Source: Aigarchaeota archaeon
GTDB lineage: Archaea; Thermoproteota; Nitrososphaeria_A; Caldarchaeales; Wolframiiraptoraceae
Direction: 5' to 3'
Assembly (NCBI GenBank): GCA_025059205.1
Contig: JANXDS010000001.1
Span: forward strand, 202,014 to 266,013
Length of the DNA: 64,000 bases
Within the stretch, counting starts at the first letter, position 1. Each line of letters opens with the position of its first letter. The notes under the pieces were generated by a model, which saw only the letters and a list, made by a program, of their open reading frames with translations, ran no database searches and had not been told where the DNA came from. Below, in pieces: positions 45,281 to 55,100 of the stretch. A program made the translations under genes and the position numbers.

Positions 45281-46336
45281 CTACTTTACCCCCCCGGATA
45301 CGTACAATAACTCTGCTGTAAGTATTGCTATACCGGCAGCACCCCTTATCGTGTTATGACTAAGAACGAAGAACTTCAAAGCCCTCTCATCTTTTGCGGG
45401 TCTTATCCTTCCAACTACTACACTCATGCCTGGAACGCTTCCAGCATATATATCGAGCCTTGGTTGTGGTCTGTCCTCCTCTTCCATGACGATTATAGGC
45501 TTCTCAGGAGCTGTAGGAAGTGCTAGCTTTTGTGGAAGACCTTTGAACTCTGCTAGCACGTTTTTTGCATCATCTACGCTCAAAGCTTTTTCTGTCTCAA
45601 TATAGACAGACTCTAAGTGTCCATCTATCGTGGGAACTCTCGTGCAACTGGCCTCGATCGTTATGCGGGTCGGTTCAATAGTTCCATCCTTGAGCCTTCC
45701 CAGTATCTTCTGTGTTTCTTTTTCCACTTTACTTTCCTCGCCTGATATGTATGGTATAACGTTTCCTAGTATGGAAAGCGAAGGTACGCCCGGGAAACCT
45801 GCACCAGATACCGCCTGCATAGTGGTCACCACGACTTTTTTAAGAGTATACGCATCATGCAATGGCTTGAGAGGTATTACTAGACCTACTGTCGTGCAAT
45901 TTGGCGTGGTTACGATGTAACCATCCCACTTCCTATTCTTTTTTTGAACCTCTATCAATTCGATGTGCTCCGGGTTTATCTCCGGCACGATAAGCGGGAC
46001 GTCTTTCTCCATCCTGTGGGCAGAAGCATCGCTTACAATGGGAAACCCTTCTTGTGCGAATAGTGGTTCTGATTCGTGAGCAGCTTCAGTCGGTAGTGGG
46101 GAGAACACCAAGTCTGCGTCAACATACTTCGGCTCGTTAGGTACGACTTCCATATCTGCCACGCTAGATGGTATGTCGATCGGGTTGCCCCTTACTGCCT
46201 CTCCATACTTCTTACCGACAGACTCCTTCCCTGTCACGCATGAAAGTTTGAACCAAGGATGCTTTGAAAGCATGCTTACATATCTTTGACCTACCATTCC
46301 AGTAGCCCCGAGCACAGCAACCTTAATTTGTTTCAT
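45281..46336 (-). CDS. asd: Aspartate-semialdehyde dehydrogenase
   Basis: Reduces aspartyl phosphate to aspartate semialdehyde. [24 protein letters not shown] is the NADP-binding N-terminus, [21 protein letters not shown] carries the catalytic Cys, and [22 protein letters not shown] carries the catalytic His region of the archaeal/fungal branch. 351 aa. The start overlaps lysC by 14 nt and the stop is 2 nt before the ADH synthase start, so expression is tightly linked. Confidence 0.95.
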   Translation of the reverse strand: MKQIKVAVLGATGMVGQRYVSMLSKHPWFKLSCVTGKESVGKKYGEAVRGNPIDIPSSVADMEVVPNEPKYVDADLVFSPLPTEAAHESEPLFAQEGFPIVSDASAHRMEKDVPLIVPEINPEHIELIEVQKKNRKWDGYIVTTPNCTTVGLVIPLKPLHDAYTLKKVVVTTMQAVSGAGFPGVPSLSILGNVIPYISGEESKVEKETQKILGRLKDGTIEPTRITIEASCTRVPTIDGHLESVYIETEKALSVDDAKNVLAEFKGLPQKLALPTAPEKPIIVMEEEDRPQPRLDIYAGSVPGMSVVVGRIRPAKDERALKFFVLSHNTIRGAAGIAILTAELLYVSGGVK

Positions 46337-47540
46337 TCAATTCCACCTCCAGATTTGCTTTTATAAGAGAGGCGACTTTTTCTACATCTTTTGCTGACAC
46401 GAATACCCTAATAGACGAGCTTATGGTCACTAAACCGTATATGTTTATACCATTTAGTGCGAGCGGTGCTACCACTTTGTGTATCACCCCTGGACTCGTT
46501 TCAAGCATTCTGCCGCTTATGCTTATGGCGGATAATCCCTCGAAAAAGCTTATAGCCTTACCCGTACCCGATTCCACAACTTCCCTATGTAGCTCATCTA
46601 TAAACTTGGCATCCAAATTCGTGTAAACTATTATGGACTTTTCACCGGTAGTTATGTTGAGAACCTCCCCTTTGTGCCTTTGAACAAATTCTATGACGAG
46701 TTTAACCATTGACGCTCCGTCCGAATTTCTTGAGAGTATTGTTATCATAGTCACTTTAGCCGGATGCACGCTAACTTCAAGCTTTGGAAGTGTGCCGATT
46801 ATGACAGTTCCCGACTTTCCCAGACCTTCCATACTGGACACCCTCAACTTGAGACCCTCTGATAGATATCTTAGTGCCTTCGAATGGATGACCTTTGCAC
46901 CACCTTCTGTCAACAACCTGACTTCGTCCACGTTAAGTGTATCGAGTATCTCGGCCTTACTGACTTTGTCAGGATCTCCTGAGTATATGCCCTCGACATC
47001 TTTTATTAATACAACTTCAGTAGCGTTTAGACAGCTACCTAGAAGTATAGCAGTCGTGTCACTGCCGCCCCTACCCAACGTAGTTATTTTACCTGAGGTG
47101 CTGACACCAATATATCCGCATACGACAGGAACCTTACCAGCCTCGATTAGCGGTAACAGTTTCTCTTTACATCGCTTTTCTGTTTCATGGTATATGGGGT
47201 TTGCATCAAGATGTACGTCATCCGTTATTACAGGCCAGTATTCGTTGGATGGGTCCACTAAAACAGCATCGACACCAAACCTGTTCAACGCAGCCGTAAA
47301 AAGTCTAGCACTAGTCCGTTCACCCATCGCTAGAACCTCGTCGAGCATATCGGGTCGGATATCTGGATTCACCTCCTTAGCCGTCCTCAACAGTTCATCA
47401 GTCATACCCTTCAGTGCAGATACCACCACTACCAGCCCATGTTCTTTCGACAAGTCCTTTACCCAAGACGCCGCTCTTTCAAGAGCCTTAGAGTCTTGAA
47501 GGACAGAGCCACCAAGCTTTATGACCATTATATCCTTCAT
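46323..47540 (-). CDS. lysC: Aspartate kinase
   Basis: Phosphorylates aspartate, first step to lysine, threonine, methionine and, here, aromatic amino acids. IMVIKLGGSVLQDSKALERA begins the kinase domain; GRGGSDTTAILLGSCLNATEVVLIKDVEGIYSGDP is the substrate/ATP site. Two C-terminal ACT domains (~265-400) imply allosteric feedback. I prefer the ATG at 47540: GGGAGGT lies about 8 nt upstream of it but only 1-2 nt before the first ATG (47546). First gene of the lysC–asd–aro operon, preceded by a structured leader. Confidence 0.94.
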   Translation of the reverse strand: MKDIMVIKLGGSVLQDSKALERAASWVKDLSKEHGLVVVVSALKGMTDELLRTAKEVNPDIRPDMLDEVLAMGERTSARLFTAALNRFGVDAVLVDPSNEYWPVITDDVHLDANPIYHETEKRCKEKLLPLIEAGKVPVVCGYIGVSTSGKITTLGRGGSDTTAILLGSCLNATEVVLIKDVEGIYSGDPDKVSKAEILDTLNVDEVRLLTEGGAKVIHSKALRYLSEGLKLRVSSMEGLGKSGTVIIGTLPKLEVSVHPAKVTMITILSRNSDGASMVKLVIEFVQRHKGEVLNITTGEKSIIVYTNLDAKFIDELHREVVESGTGKAISFFEGLSAISISGRMLETSPGVIHKVVAPLALNGINIYGLVTISSSIRVFVSAKDVEKVASLIKANLEVELNETN

Positions 47541-47592
47541 AGACATAACCTCCCTCTAAAGCTGGTAAACAATTAAGAGGAGAGATGGCTTC
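47541..47592 (-). promoter_or_regulatory. lysC leader distal part with strong ribosome-binding site
   Basis: Between the three-way junction and the ATG is AGAGGGAGGT, an unusually strong Shine-Dalgarno sequence for this window, and an upstream CCTCT that could sequester it. This selects the second ATG (47540) as the start. Confidence 0.5.
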
Positions 47593-47680
47593 AGAGAGAG
47601 GCGTCCAGCTCGCTATAGCGATACCAGCGATAGCTGGCCGTGAGGAAAAGGCAATCCCTCACGTTCACCGCCTCTCTTTA
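47593..47680 (-). promoter_or_regulatory. Candidate three-way-junction leader RNA (riboswitch-like) of lysC–aro operon
   Basis: Read on the minus strand, an ~11-bp stem (core AGAGAGGCG, 47669-47677, with CGCCTCTCT, 47595-47603) closes two hairpins: CGTGAGG/CCTCACG (47657-47663 with 47639-47645) and CCAGCT-(AT)-CGCT/AGCG-AGCTGG (47632-47637, 47626-47629, 47611-47614, 47605-47610). A further CCTCT (47577-47581 region) could pair with the AGAGG of the lysC ribosome-binding site. The fold begins at the predicted transcription start. It matches no riboswitch class I can recall. Function is inference from position and structure. Confidence 0.65.
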
Positions 47681-47700
47681 GTAAATTGCGTCTATGTTTG

Positions 47701-47717
47701 TTATTTAAGCGTTTCGA
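47701..47717 (-). promoter_or_regulatory. BRE/TATA promoter of the lysC leader
   Basis: On the minus strand TCGAAACG then CTTAAATAA (47701-47709) form a BRE and TATA box. The box is centred about 26 nt upstream of position 47679, the 5' edge of the leader's closing stem. Confidence 0.6.
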
Positions 47718-47783
47718 ACGTATAAAAGAATCGTCGTTAAGGTTTTATTTACAACCGCCTTACAGTTAACTGAAACTTCGTAG

Positions 47784-47793
47784 TATTTATATA
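47784..47793 (+). promoter_or_regulatory. TATA-box promoter of MobA-like gene
   Basis: TATTTATATA is centred about 43 nt before the ATG at 47832, implying a leader of ~16 nt. Confidence 0.5.
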
Positions 47794-47831
47794 GGTTTGT
47801 AGATAAGTGTAATTAGCTCTCAAACTAAGCT

Positions 47832-48509
47832 ATGGCCGGAAACAAGTTTTCAGAAAGAGAGGAAGAGTTGACGTCTATGTCTAAAAGTAGGATGGGGAGC
47901 TATGCTTGTGTCGTCCTAGTAAATGGAAGGGGTTACATGGGCGATAAGAAGGGTTTAGTGAAGATAGCTGGGAGACCTATGATCGAGTACGTCCTCGATA
48001 GTGTGCCTGATGAGGTCACCGAGTTATTCGTATCTGTTGAGAATGAAACGCAAGCCGCGGCTTACGAGCCTATATGCGAAAAGTACTTTGCTTCATTAAT
48101 GAGAATGGAGAAAAATCAGTATTTGAATGAACATGAAAAAGTAAAAGAGGTTCTAGAAACTATTCCAAGTTCTAATGTACTTATTCTTCCTTGCGATATG
48201 CCGTGCATCACATTAGAGTTTACTTGCTTTTTGCTGGAAGCCTCTAAAAAATTCACGGCAGTGTTGCCTAGGATGCTGGATAACAATGTTGACTTTAGCT
48301 TAGCATCCTACCAAGCCGGCCCCTTCCTCGAGGCATTTAAAAAATATCCTGAGATGCACCTGCCCGAGCTCATTAAGAAGCTTAGGAACGTGCTTTATGT
48401 ATCAACCAATGCTCTCAGGATGTTCGATAGCAAGCTCGGCATTTTATACAAGGTATCTTCTGCAGCAGACGTACCGAAAGTGGAGAGCATACTTCGTAGC
48501 AGGTTATAG
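47832..48509 (+). CDS. MobA/CobY-like NTP-transferase domain protein
   Basis: 225 aa with a degenerate nucleotidyltransferase signature: CVVLVNGRGYMGDKKGLVKIAGRPMIEYVLD, where the usual GGxxxRMGxxK is altered, then VLILPCDMPCITLEFTCFLLE holding the metal-binding Asp. It resembles molybdenum-cofactor guanylyltransferase MobA and adenosylcobinamide-phosphate guanylyltransferase CobY. It cannot be assigned to either by sequence alone; CobY would fit the B12-dependent class II RNR. The true start may be later (MGSYACVVLVNG), but the promoter allows ATG 47832. Confidence 0.8.
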   Translation: MAGNKFSEREEELTSMSKSRMGSYACVVLVNGRGYMGDKKGLVKIAGRPMIEYVLDSVPDEVTELFVSVENETQAAAYEPICEKYFASLMRMEKNQYLNEHEKVKEVLETIPSSNVLILPCDMPCITLEFTCFLLEASKKFTAVLPRMLDNNVDFSLASYQAGPFLEAFKKYPEMHLPELIKKLRNVLYVSTNALRMFDSKLGILYKVSSAADVPKVESILRSRL

Positions 48510-48546
48510 GGTTTTATACATTTAAAATATATGATGGAGTCGTGGT

Positions 48547-49578
48547 ATGAGGATAACCTACGGTAAGTTACCGAGAGAAGTGTTGGAGAAAACGGTCTTC
48601 AAATGGATGGGTGCAAAGAGAAAAGACGTTCTTCTATGGCCGGCATATGGTGAGGACGCAGCCGTAGTCAAAGTTTCCAATAGGCGCCTTGTTGTGACAT
48701 GCGACCCTATCACCGGCTCAAGGAGATTACTCGGATGGTTATCAGTCCATATAAATGCTAACGACGTAGCAGTTTGTGGTGCAAGACCCGCTTGGTTCTC
48801 GTCTTGCATACTGCTGCCTGAAGGTAATGAGAAACTCTTTGCATCCATAGTTAAGCAGATTCACAAAGCAGCATCAGAGCTTCACGTCTCTGTTATCACG
48901 GGCCATTCCGAAGTCGCGCTTTATGTGTCTGAGCCGATAATAATTGGCACGATGATAGGTGTAATCGAAGGGAATAAGCACTATAGAACTAGGGATGCTA
49001 AACCTGGTGATAAGATACTCATGACAAAGACTGTGGCCATAGAAGGAACGGCAATACTCGCAACGGATCTGTCGGATATACTCAGCTCGAAGGTAGATAA
49101 ACGCTTACTCAGGAGAGCATCCGCATTTTACAAGAAGATAAGCGTCGTAGACGAGGCTATGATAATAGCACCAACAGGTCTCGCTACGGCAATGCACGAT
49201 CCGACTGAAGGTGGTCTGTTAGGTGGACTTTACGAAATGGCTGAGGCTTCCGGGACGGGATTCGTTGTCTACGAAGATGCCATACCGATCGCGAGGGAGA
49301 CCAAGGTAGTTTGTGAGATACTCGGATGCGACCCTTTAAAATTGATAAGCTCTGGTACCTTGATAGCATCCATCAGGGGCGATCATGAAAAACTCCTTAC
49401 CGCTCTTAAAAGAGCGGGTGTAAAAGCCTCTATTATAGGCGAAGTAGTGCCTAAAAGGTATGGAAGGAAACTAATAAGATCCGAAGGTACGGTTGAGAGC
49501 ATAAAGTCGGCTATTACCGATGAGTTATGGCGAATACTATTAGAGCACCCGCTTCCAAATTACGGAATAAGGTATTAA
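48547..49578 (+). CDS. AIR-synthase-related (PurM/HypE-like) protein
   Basis: 343 aa of the ATP-binding PurM/HypE/SelD fold. YGEDAAVVKVSNRRLVVTCDPITGS is the N-terminal ATP/metal loop, followed by NANDVAVCGARPAWFSS; AMHDPTEGGLLGGLYEMAEASGTG and SSGTLIASI are the C-terminal domain's hallmarks. The HypE C-terminal carbamoyl-accepting Cys tail (PRIC) is absent: the protein ends HPLPNYGIRY, so it is not HypE. Substrate unknown. Confidence 0.85.
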   Translation: MRITYGKLPREVLEKTVFKWMGAKRKDVLLWPAYGEDAAVVKVSNRRLVVTCDPITGSRRLLGWLSVHINANDVAVCGARPAWFSSCILLPEGNEKLFASIVKQIHKAASELHVSVITGHSEVALYVSEPIIIGTMIGVIEGNKHYRTRDAKPGDKILMTKTVAIEGTAILATDLSDILSSKVDKRLLRRASAFYKKISVVDEAMIIAPTGLATAMHDPTEGGLLGGLYEMAEASGTGFVVYEDAIPIARETKVVCEILGCDPLKLISSGTLIASIRGDHEKLLTALKRAGVKASIIGEVVPKRYGRKLIRSEGTVESIKSAITDELWRILLEHPLPNYGIRY

Positions 49579-49602
49579 AGTTTATTATAGTTTAAATATG
49601 CG

Positions 49603-51081
49603 GTGGTTAAATTAGAGTTTGGTATGAACAACATACCGTTAAAGAAGTTAGATGAAAATGTGTGGGTCATAGATAAGGACTTCAAACAAGGTATGAGAGT
49701 ACCGGTCATGATATTCGCGTCTCAGAAACTTCTTCAAAAGATGACGCAAGACAGAACACTCGAGCAGGGCGCAAACGTCGCTATGCTCCCAGGCATATAC
49801 AAAGCTAGCGTAGTTCTTCCTGATGCACACGAAGGTTATGGATTCCCTATAGGAGGTGTGGCAGCCATGGACGCGACTGAGGGTGTTATATCTCCAGGAG
49901 GTGTGGGGTATGATATCAACTGTGGTGTTAGACTCATGACAACAAACCTTACCGTAAAGGACGTCATGCCCAAAGTAAGGGAGTTAGTAGACACGATTTT
50001 CAGGAATATTCCTGCAGGTCTCGGAAGCAGGCGGAAGGACTTCAGGGTGAGCGCTTCAGACCTCGACAGAATAGCAGTAGAGGGCGCGCGCTATATAATA
50101 GAGAAGTATGGTCTCGGTTGGAGTGAAGACATAAAGCATATAGAAGAGGAGGGAACTCTGGAAGGAGCAGACCCATCAAAAGTCTCACCGACTGCTAAAA
50201 GTAGGGGCGAGCCTCAGATAGGTACGCTCGGTAGCGGTAACCACTTCCTCGAGATACAGAGGGTTGACAAAATATTCAACCGCGAAGCGGCAAAAATCGT
50301 GGGAATAAACCAGGAGAATCAGATAACGGTCTTGGTCCATACGGGTAGTAGGGGCTACGGTCACCAAATATGCAGCGATTATCTGAAGGTCATGGAAAGG
50401 GCAGCCCATAAATATGGAATCAAGCTGCCAGATAGAGAGCTTGCGTGCGCGCCCGCCAATACGCCTGAGGCTGATCAGTACCTTAAGGCATTTGCATGCG
50501 CTGTTAACTTCGCATTCGCAAATAGACAAGCAATTAGCCACTGGGTTAGACAGAGTTTCGAGGAGGTGTTTAAACAACCAGCAGAATCGCTCGGGATGAA
50601 GCTTGTGTACGACGTAGCCCACAACATCGTGAAACTCGAAAAACACAAGGTAGACGGCGAGATAAAGGACGTCTATGTACACCGAAAAGGAGCGACGAGG
50701 AGTTTCCCCGCCGGACACCCACTCGTGCCTAGCGATTATAGGAGTATAGGACAACCTGTGATAATTCCCGGATCGATGGGGACTGCAAGTTGGCTTTTGT
50801 TAGGAAGCCCAAAGGCTATGGAGTTGAGCTTCGGCAGTACGGCTCACGGAGCTGGAAGAGAAATGAGCAGGGCGGGAGCAAAAAGGCGTTATACAGGTCT
50901 AACGGTTATAAAGGAGATGGAGAGCAAGGGCATAGTTGTCAGGAGCGACAGCACGGAGACTCTAATAGAAGAGGCTGACGAAGCTTATAAGAACGTTGAC
51001 GAGGTGGTTGAGGTAAGCCACGCAGTAGGTATAGCAACAAAAGTTGCCAGACTTGTCCCTATAGGCGTAATTAAAGGTTGA
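49603..51081 (+). CDS. rtcB: RNA-splicing ligase RtcB
   Basis: Joins 2',3'-cyclic-phosphate and 5'-OH ends during tRNA splicing and RNA repair with GTP and Mn. Landmarks: DAHEGYGFPIGGVAAMD, YDINCGVRLM (metal Cys), LGSGNHFLEIQ, LVHTGSRGYGHQIC, YDVAHNIVKLE, HRKGATRSFPAGHP, GSMGTASWLL and FGSTAHGAGREMSR (guanylated His). No intein is present. GTG 49603 is the longest start; ATG 49624 (MNNIPLKKLDENVW) matches the usual family N-terminus. The substrate in this window would be the intron-containing tRNA-Ala. Confidence 0.96.
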   Translation: MVKLEFGMNNIPLKKLDENVWVIDKDFKQGMRVPVMIFASQKLLQKMTQDRTLEQGANVAMLPGIYKASVVLPDAHEGYGFPIGGVAAMDATEGVISPGGVGYDINCGVRLMTTNLTVKDVMPKVRELVDTIFRNIPAGLGSRRKDFRVSASDLDRIAVEGARYIIEKYGLGWSEDIKHIEEEGTLEGADPSKVSPTAKSRGEPQIGTLGSGNHFLEIQRVDKIFNREAAKIVGINQENQITVLVHTGSRGYGHQICSDYLKVMERAAHKYGIKLPDRELACAPANTPEADQYLKAFACAVNFAFANRQAISHWVRQSFEEVFKQPAESLGMKLVYDVAHNIVKLEKHKVDGEIKDVYVHRKGATRSFPAGHPLVPSDYRSIGQPVIIPGSMGTASWLLLGSPKAMELSFGSTAHGAGREMSRAGAKRRYTGLTVIKEMESKGIVVRSDSTETLIEEADEAYKNVDEVVEVSHAVGIATKVARLVPIGVIKG

Positions 51082-51122
51082 ATCGGTAGAGGGTTTAAAT
51101 TTTAAATTTTTATTCTAGTTAA

Positions 51123-53315
<2,193 letters not shown>

Positions 53316-53321
53316 AAAATT

Positions 53322-54284
53322 TCAGACTTGCCCTTTTATTCTTTTGACAGCATTTATGAGGGCTGGTAAAACTTTGTACAAATCACCTACTATGCTATAG
53401 TCGGCCTCCTTATGCATCGGAGCGTTTGGGTCCGTATTTATACACACGACAGTCTTTGATTCCCTCATGCCTACCACATGCTGTATTTGGCCTGATATGC
53501 CAACAGCAATGTAGAGCTTAGGCTTTACGCGCTTTCCAGAAAGACCTATGTGTCTATCATCAGGAAGCCATTTTAGGTCTCCGGATATAGGTCTTGTGCA
53601 ACCAAGCTCGGCCCCTAGCACCTTCGCTAACTCTTCTGCTAATTTTAAATCATCTTTTCTTTTTAAGCCCCTTCCCACAGCAACAACGACTTCTGCATCC
53701 TCTAGCTTAACGCCGCTTTTCTCTACCGCCCGTGATTCGAGTTTAGACATTCTCCTCTGCACTACAACCTTTACATTCTCTACTTTCCCTTCACCCTTCG
53801 ACCGTACAGCTTGAAATCTGCGAGGTGGTATTGTGACCACAGCGGGATAACTCTCAAAAATCTGTCTTGCTAAAAATCCGCCACCCATTACAAGCCTCGT
53901 GACCTCCACCCATGGCCCCTCAACTAAGACGTCTAAACATTCTGATGCGCACCCCGTGTGCAAGCTTTGTGCCACATAAGCAGCAACCTCCTTTCCTATC
54001 TTCGTCGCTGCAATCAATATCAACCTCGGCGATACATTCAAAACAACTTGCGATACGCCCTCGGCAATTACATCTGTCCCGTCTTTTATTGAATCAATAT
54101 CTGGAACCACGAAGATTTTATCAGCACCGTGTTCCGTAAATTTAGCAACCCTATCACTACCGTCGCCTAAGATTATGGCCCCCGTCCAAGAACCTAGTTG
54201 GTCAGATAGTTTCTTAGCTAGTGCAAGAAGTTCAAACGCAAAGTTATCCTCCTCAGAGAAGACTAGGACTGCTCCCTCCGTCAT
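53322..54284 (-). CDS. etfA: Electron transfer flavoprotein alpha subunit
   Basis: 320 aa. FAD-binding C-terminal domain: VVAVGRGLKRKDDLKLAEELAKVLGAELGCTRPISGDLKWLPDDRHIGLSGKRVKPKLYIAVGISGQIQHVVGMRESKTVVCINTDPNAPMHKEADYSIVGD is the standard EtfA sequence (shown in pieces: LGCTRPIS, IGLSGKRVKPKLYIAVGISG, INTDPNAPMHKEADY). Start overlaps etfB by 4 nt. Accepts electrons from flavin dehydrogenases. Confidence 0.95.
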   Translation of the reverse strand: MTEGAVLVFSEEDNFAFELLALAKKLSDQLGSWTGAIILGDGSDRVAKFTEHGADKIFVVPDIDSIKDGTDVIAEGVSQVVLNVSPRLILIAATKIGKEVAAYVAQSLHTGCASECLDVLVEGPWVEVTRLVMGGGFLARQIFESYPAVVTIPPRRFQAVRSKGEGKVENVKVVVQRRMSKLESRAVEKSGVKLEDAEVVVAVGRGLKRKDDLKLAEELAKVLGAELGCTRPISGDLKWLPDDRHIGLSGKRVKPKLYIAVGISGQIQHVVGMRESKTVVCINTDPNAPMHKEADYSIVGDLYKVLPALINAVKRIKGQV

Positions 54285-55054
54285 CCCCTTATAACTCCCT
54301 CCTTTAGCAAACTCGTGAGCAGCTTTTCGGCCACCTCTTCAGGATTGCCTTCTATCACCACGTTCTTCCTCTCGCTCTTCACGACCTTCATTTCCACAGT
54401 TCTTAAGGCTGGCTTAACCGTGATTCCCAAATCTTTTAAACTCCAAGACGTTATGGGCTTCTTAGACGACGCCTTTATCATAAGTAAGCTCGGAATCCTT
54501 GGTGTGTTTATCTCTAAACCTACCGTAAATAGGACCGGTAAACTCACTTCGTATGTTTCTACAAAGTCTTCCAAAGTTCTCTCGACCAATACCTTACCCG
54601 ATTTTAGTTCCAACCTTGTCACATACGCAAGGAAGGGTATACCGAGCTCTTTAGCTAGTCTAGGACCTATTTGGTATCCAGCATCGTCGGACGATGCCTC
54701 TCCACATAAGATGATGTCCCACCCTTTTATCTTCCTTGCTGCCTCTGCTAAGACCATGGCTATAGCTAGACCATCAGACCCCTCCATGGCGGGATCTGAG
54801 ACCACGTAAGCCTCGTCGGCACCCATAGCAAGTGCCTCCCTTACCAGCATCGTTTTAACATCAGAGCCGACACTGAGAATCGTAACCTTACCGCCGTGCT
54901 TCTCTTTTAACCTTACAGCCTCTTCTAGTGCGTTTAAGTCGAATTCGCTGATCTTCCTCGGCGCACGTTGCATGGCCTCCTGAAGAGCTCCATTCGACAC
55001 CCTGAGCTGGTTTACGTCTACGACCTGCTTTATGCATACAAGAACGTTCACCAT
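54281..55054 (-). CDS. etfB: Electron transfer flavoprotein beta subunit
   Basis: ~257 aa. The family N-terminus is MVNVLVCIKQVVDVNQLRV, so I start at ATG 55054; the longer frame from 55078 adds unrelated residues. AMP-binding features include ISEFDLNALEEAVRLKEKHGGKVTILSVG, AMGADEAYVVSD, IILCGEASSDDAGYQIGPRLAKELGIPFLAYV. Followed by etfA with a 4-nt overlap. Confidence 0.95.
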   Translation of the reverse strand: MVNVLVCIKQVVDVNQLRVSNGALQEAMQRAPRKISEFDLNALEEAVRLKEKHGGKVTILSVGSDVKTMLVREALAMGADEAYVVSDPAMEGSDGLAIAMVLAEAARKIKGWDIILCGEASSDDAGYQIGPRLAKELGIPFLAYVTRLELKSGKVLVERTLEDFVETYEVSLPVLFTVGLEINTPRIPSLLMIKASSKKPITSWSLKDLGITVKPALRTVEMKVVKSERKNVVIEGNPEEVAEKLLTSLLKEGVIRG

Positions 55055-55100
55055 AACGTTATCACAAAATACGCTCATTTTACCGATATTTCTAATTTTT

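Noticed and set aside
46693-47499. 268-codon plus-strand frame antisense to lysC
   Set aside because: The minus strand encodes a clear aspartate kinase; this is a codon-bias shadow with low-complexity Ser/Pro/Thr composition.
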